The position numbers were made by a program, and so were the translations under genes. From Formicincola oecophyllae (GTDB lineage: Bacteria; Pseudomonadota; Alphaproteobacteria; Acetobacterales; Acetobacteraceae), in assembly GCF_006542395.2 (NCBI RefSeq), contig NZ_CP038231.1, positions 620,001 through 684,000 on the forward strand: a DNA stretch of 64,000 nt, read 5' to 3'. Shown here one piece after another: positions 62,732 to 64,000 of this stretch (within the stretch, counting starts at the first letter, position 1; every line of letters begins with the position of its first letter). Under the pieces are notes generated by a model. That model saw only the letters and a program-made list of their open reading frames with translations. It was not told the DNA's origin and ran no database searches.

Positions 62732-64000
62732 ATGTCAGCACCAGCACCACGCAGGCCAGACCACCCCCCCGGCACCAGCCCGCGCGCCCGCCGCGTGCGC
62801 CTAGCGCTGGCCACCGTGCTGAGCCTGGGCGTGCTGGGGACGGGCGCCGCCGCTTTGGCTGGCTGGGTGGGTTATGAGGGTCTGGAGGCCACACTGCCTG
62901 ACGTCACCACCCTGCAGCATTACCACCCCCCCACCGTCAGCCGGGTTTACGCCAACAATGACGTGCTCATGGCGGAACTGGCCAAGGAACGGCGCATCTA
63001 CGTGCCCATAGCGGCCATCCCGCCCCTGGTGCGCAACGCATTCATCGCGGCTGAGGATCAGCATTTCTACACCCACCATGGCATCGACCCCGTGGCCATC
63101 ATGCGCGCTGGCCTGACGGACCTCGCTAACCGCCACGGCAAGCGCCCGCTTGGCGCCTCCACCATCACGCAGCAAGTGGCCAAGGGGATGCTGCTCAACG
63201 ACAACTCTCTAAGCTTGGCGCGCAAAGCCAAGGAGGCCCTGCTGGCGCTGCGCATTGAGCAGGCGCTGCCCAAGAACCGCATCTTGGAGATCTACCTGGA
63301 CGGCATCTACTTGGGCAACGGCACCTACGGTGTCCAGGCGGCGGCGCTGGGCTACTTCAACAAGCCCCTGGACCAGCTGGACGTGGCTGAGGCCGCCATG
63401 CTGGCCGCCATGCCCAAATCGCCAGCGCACTACAACCCCTTCTACCACCCTGAAGCCGCCAAGGAGCGCCGCGACTGGGTGATTGACCGCATGGAGGAGA
63501 CGGGCGCTATTACCCCAGCGCAGGCGGAAGCCGCCAAGGCGGAGCCACTGCCCACCACCGGCCATGGCGCCCGCAGGGGCCCGCTGCCTGATTCAGAGTG
63601 GTTCTCCGAGGATGTCCGCCGCGACTTGATTGAGCATTTCGGTGCAGCCAACGCCCTGCAAGGGGGCCTGGACGTCCACACCAGCATGGAGCCGGCCCTG
63701 CAGCACATTGTCACGCGCGCCCTGCGCCAAGGCCTTGTGCAGTATGACCGCAGCAACAATGCCTGGCGCGGCAGTCTGGGGCAGCTAGACAACGCTGAGG
63801 CCTGGCCGGAAATGCTGGCCGACAAGCGCTACGCCGCCGCCCACACGCCTGTCACCATGCCTGATGAATGGCGCCTGGCCGCCGTCATCACCAGCCCTGC
63901 CGGCCCCCACCGCCCCGCCCGCGTGGGCTGGCTGGAGGATGGCGCCCCCCGCACAGGGCTGCTGCGCCCTGGCGATGCCCACTGGGCGCGCTTCCATCCC
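62732..64000 (+). CDS. Penicillin-binding protein 1A, clipped by the right edge
   Basis: Class A penicillin-binding protein: bifunctional peptidoglycan glycosyltransferase/transpeptidase anchored in the inner membrane. Only the first 423 codons are in the window. A basic cytoplasmic start, TM about 24-46, then the glycosyltransferase domain with catalytic Glu in AAEDQHFYTHHGID, GASTITQQVAKGML, ARKAKEALLALRIEQ and NRILEIYLDGIYLGNGTYG. The linker and start of the transpeptidase domain follow. The only start between an in-frame stop (62702-62704) and the domain is ATG 62732; its ribosome-binding site (AGGA) is very close. The transpeptidase Ser lies beyond the edge. Confidence 0.92.
   Translation, partial: MSAPAPRRPDHPPGTSPRARRVRLALATVLSLGVLGTGAAALAGWVGYEGLEATLPDVTTLQHYHPPTVSRVYANNDVLMAELAKERRIYVPIAAIPPLVRNAFIAAEDQHFYTHHGIDPVAIMRAGLTDLANRHGKRPLGASTITQQVAKGMLLNDNSLSLARKAKEALLALRIEQALPKNRILEIYLDGIYLGNGTYGVQAAALGYFNKPLDQLDVAEAAMLAAMPKSPAHYNPFYHPEAAKERRDWVIDRMEETGAITPAQAEAAKAEPLPTTGHGARRGPLPDSEWFSEDVRRDLIEHFGAANALQGGLDVHTSMEPALQHIVTRALRQGLVQYDRSNNAWRGSLGQLDNAEAWPEMLADKRYAAAHTPVTMPDEWRLAAVITSPAGPHRPARVGWLEDGAPRTGLLRPGDAHWARFHP

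Overview
The window reads as a chromosomal segment of a GC-rich alphaproteobacterium. Several gene sets point there: an electron-transfer-flavoprotein set with ETF:ubiquinone oxidoreductase, an RpoH-type promoter in front of dnaK followed by dnaJ, an rph-rdgB pair, and a trpB-trpA / accD-folC neighbourhood. Small efflux and permease genes, an aldehyde dehydrogenase and an alginate-export-type porin would suit an acetic acid bacterium (Acetobacteraceae), possibly a host-associated one. That family assignment is inference from gene content and was not tested by a search. I see no rRNA, CRISPR array, prophage, integrase or insertion sequence. Nearly every gene looks intact. Only the two edge genes are cut by the window.

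Layout. 1-5.1 kb: a clipped small SPOR-like protein, a Tas-type aldo/keto reductase, and a two-component system next to a Met/His-rich periplasmic SIMPL protein. 5.1-13.1 kb (mostly minus): a DMT permease, a membrane-anchored HtrA protease with a very large loop insertion, HrpB helicase, Apt and a Bcr/CflA exporter. 13.5-19.5 kb: a YhhS-like MFS, a LOG protein, a Sad-type succinate-semialdehyde dehydrogenase, and a LysR regulator divergent from a NepI-like exporter. 19.5-26.2 kb (minus): murA, dcd, a tightly overlapped small protein / DMT permease / GNAT cluster, a GT4 glycosyltransferase and an unrecognised envelope-type protein.

26.4-37.4 kb (plus): dnaK (RpoH promoter) and dnaJ separated by a strong hairpin terminator, then dapB, metK behind a long leader, trmB, ETF-QO, etfB-etfA and tRNA-Pro(CGG). 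37.4-40.5 kb (minus): asd-hemH overlapping by 4 nt, and a 2OG-Fe(II) oxygenase. 40.8-51.4 kb: sucA-trpB-trpA as an overlapping run, a minus-strand HdeD-like gene, accD-folC and dnaB. 51.4-58.8 kb (minus): a Sel1-repeat protein, a TonB-dependent receptor facing a secreted protein across an AT-rich palindrome, and an alginate-export porin with a Glu-rich N-terminal segment. 59.2-64 kb: an alpha/beta hydrolase with a TetR gene and a clear operator-like inverted repeat, then rph-rdgB divergent from a clipped penicillin-binding protein 1A.

The most interesting points are: the metal-ligand-rich SIMPL protein beside a two-component system; the ~130-residue charged insertion in the HtrA LA-loop position; sucA coupled to trpBA instead of sucB, with a succinate-semialdehyde dehydrogenase elsewhere in the window; and the TetR/hydrolase operator. 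I did not find a clearly new multi-gene system such as a defence island or biosynthetic cluster. The window is mainly housekeeping genes in unusual arrangements.
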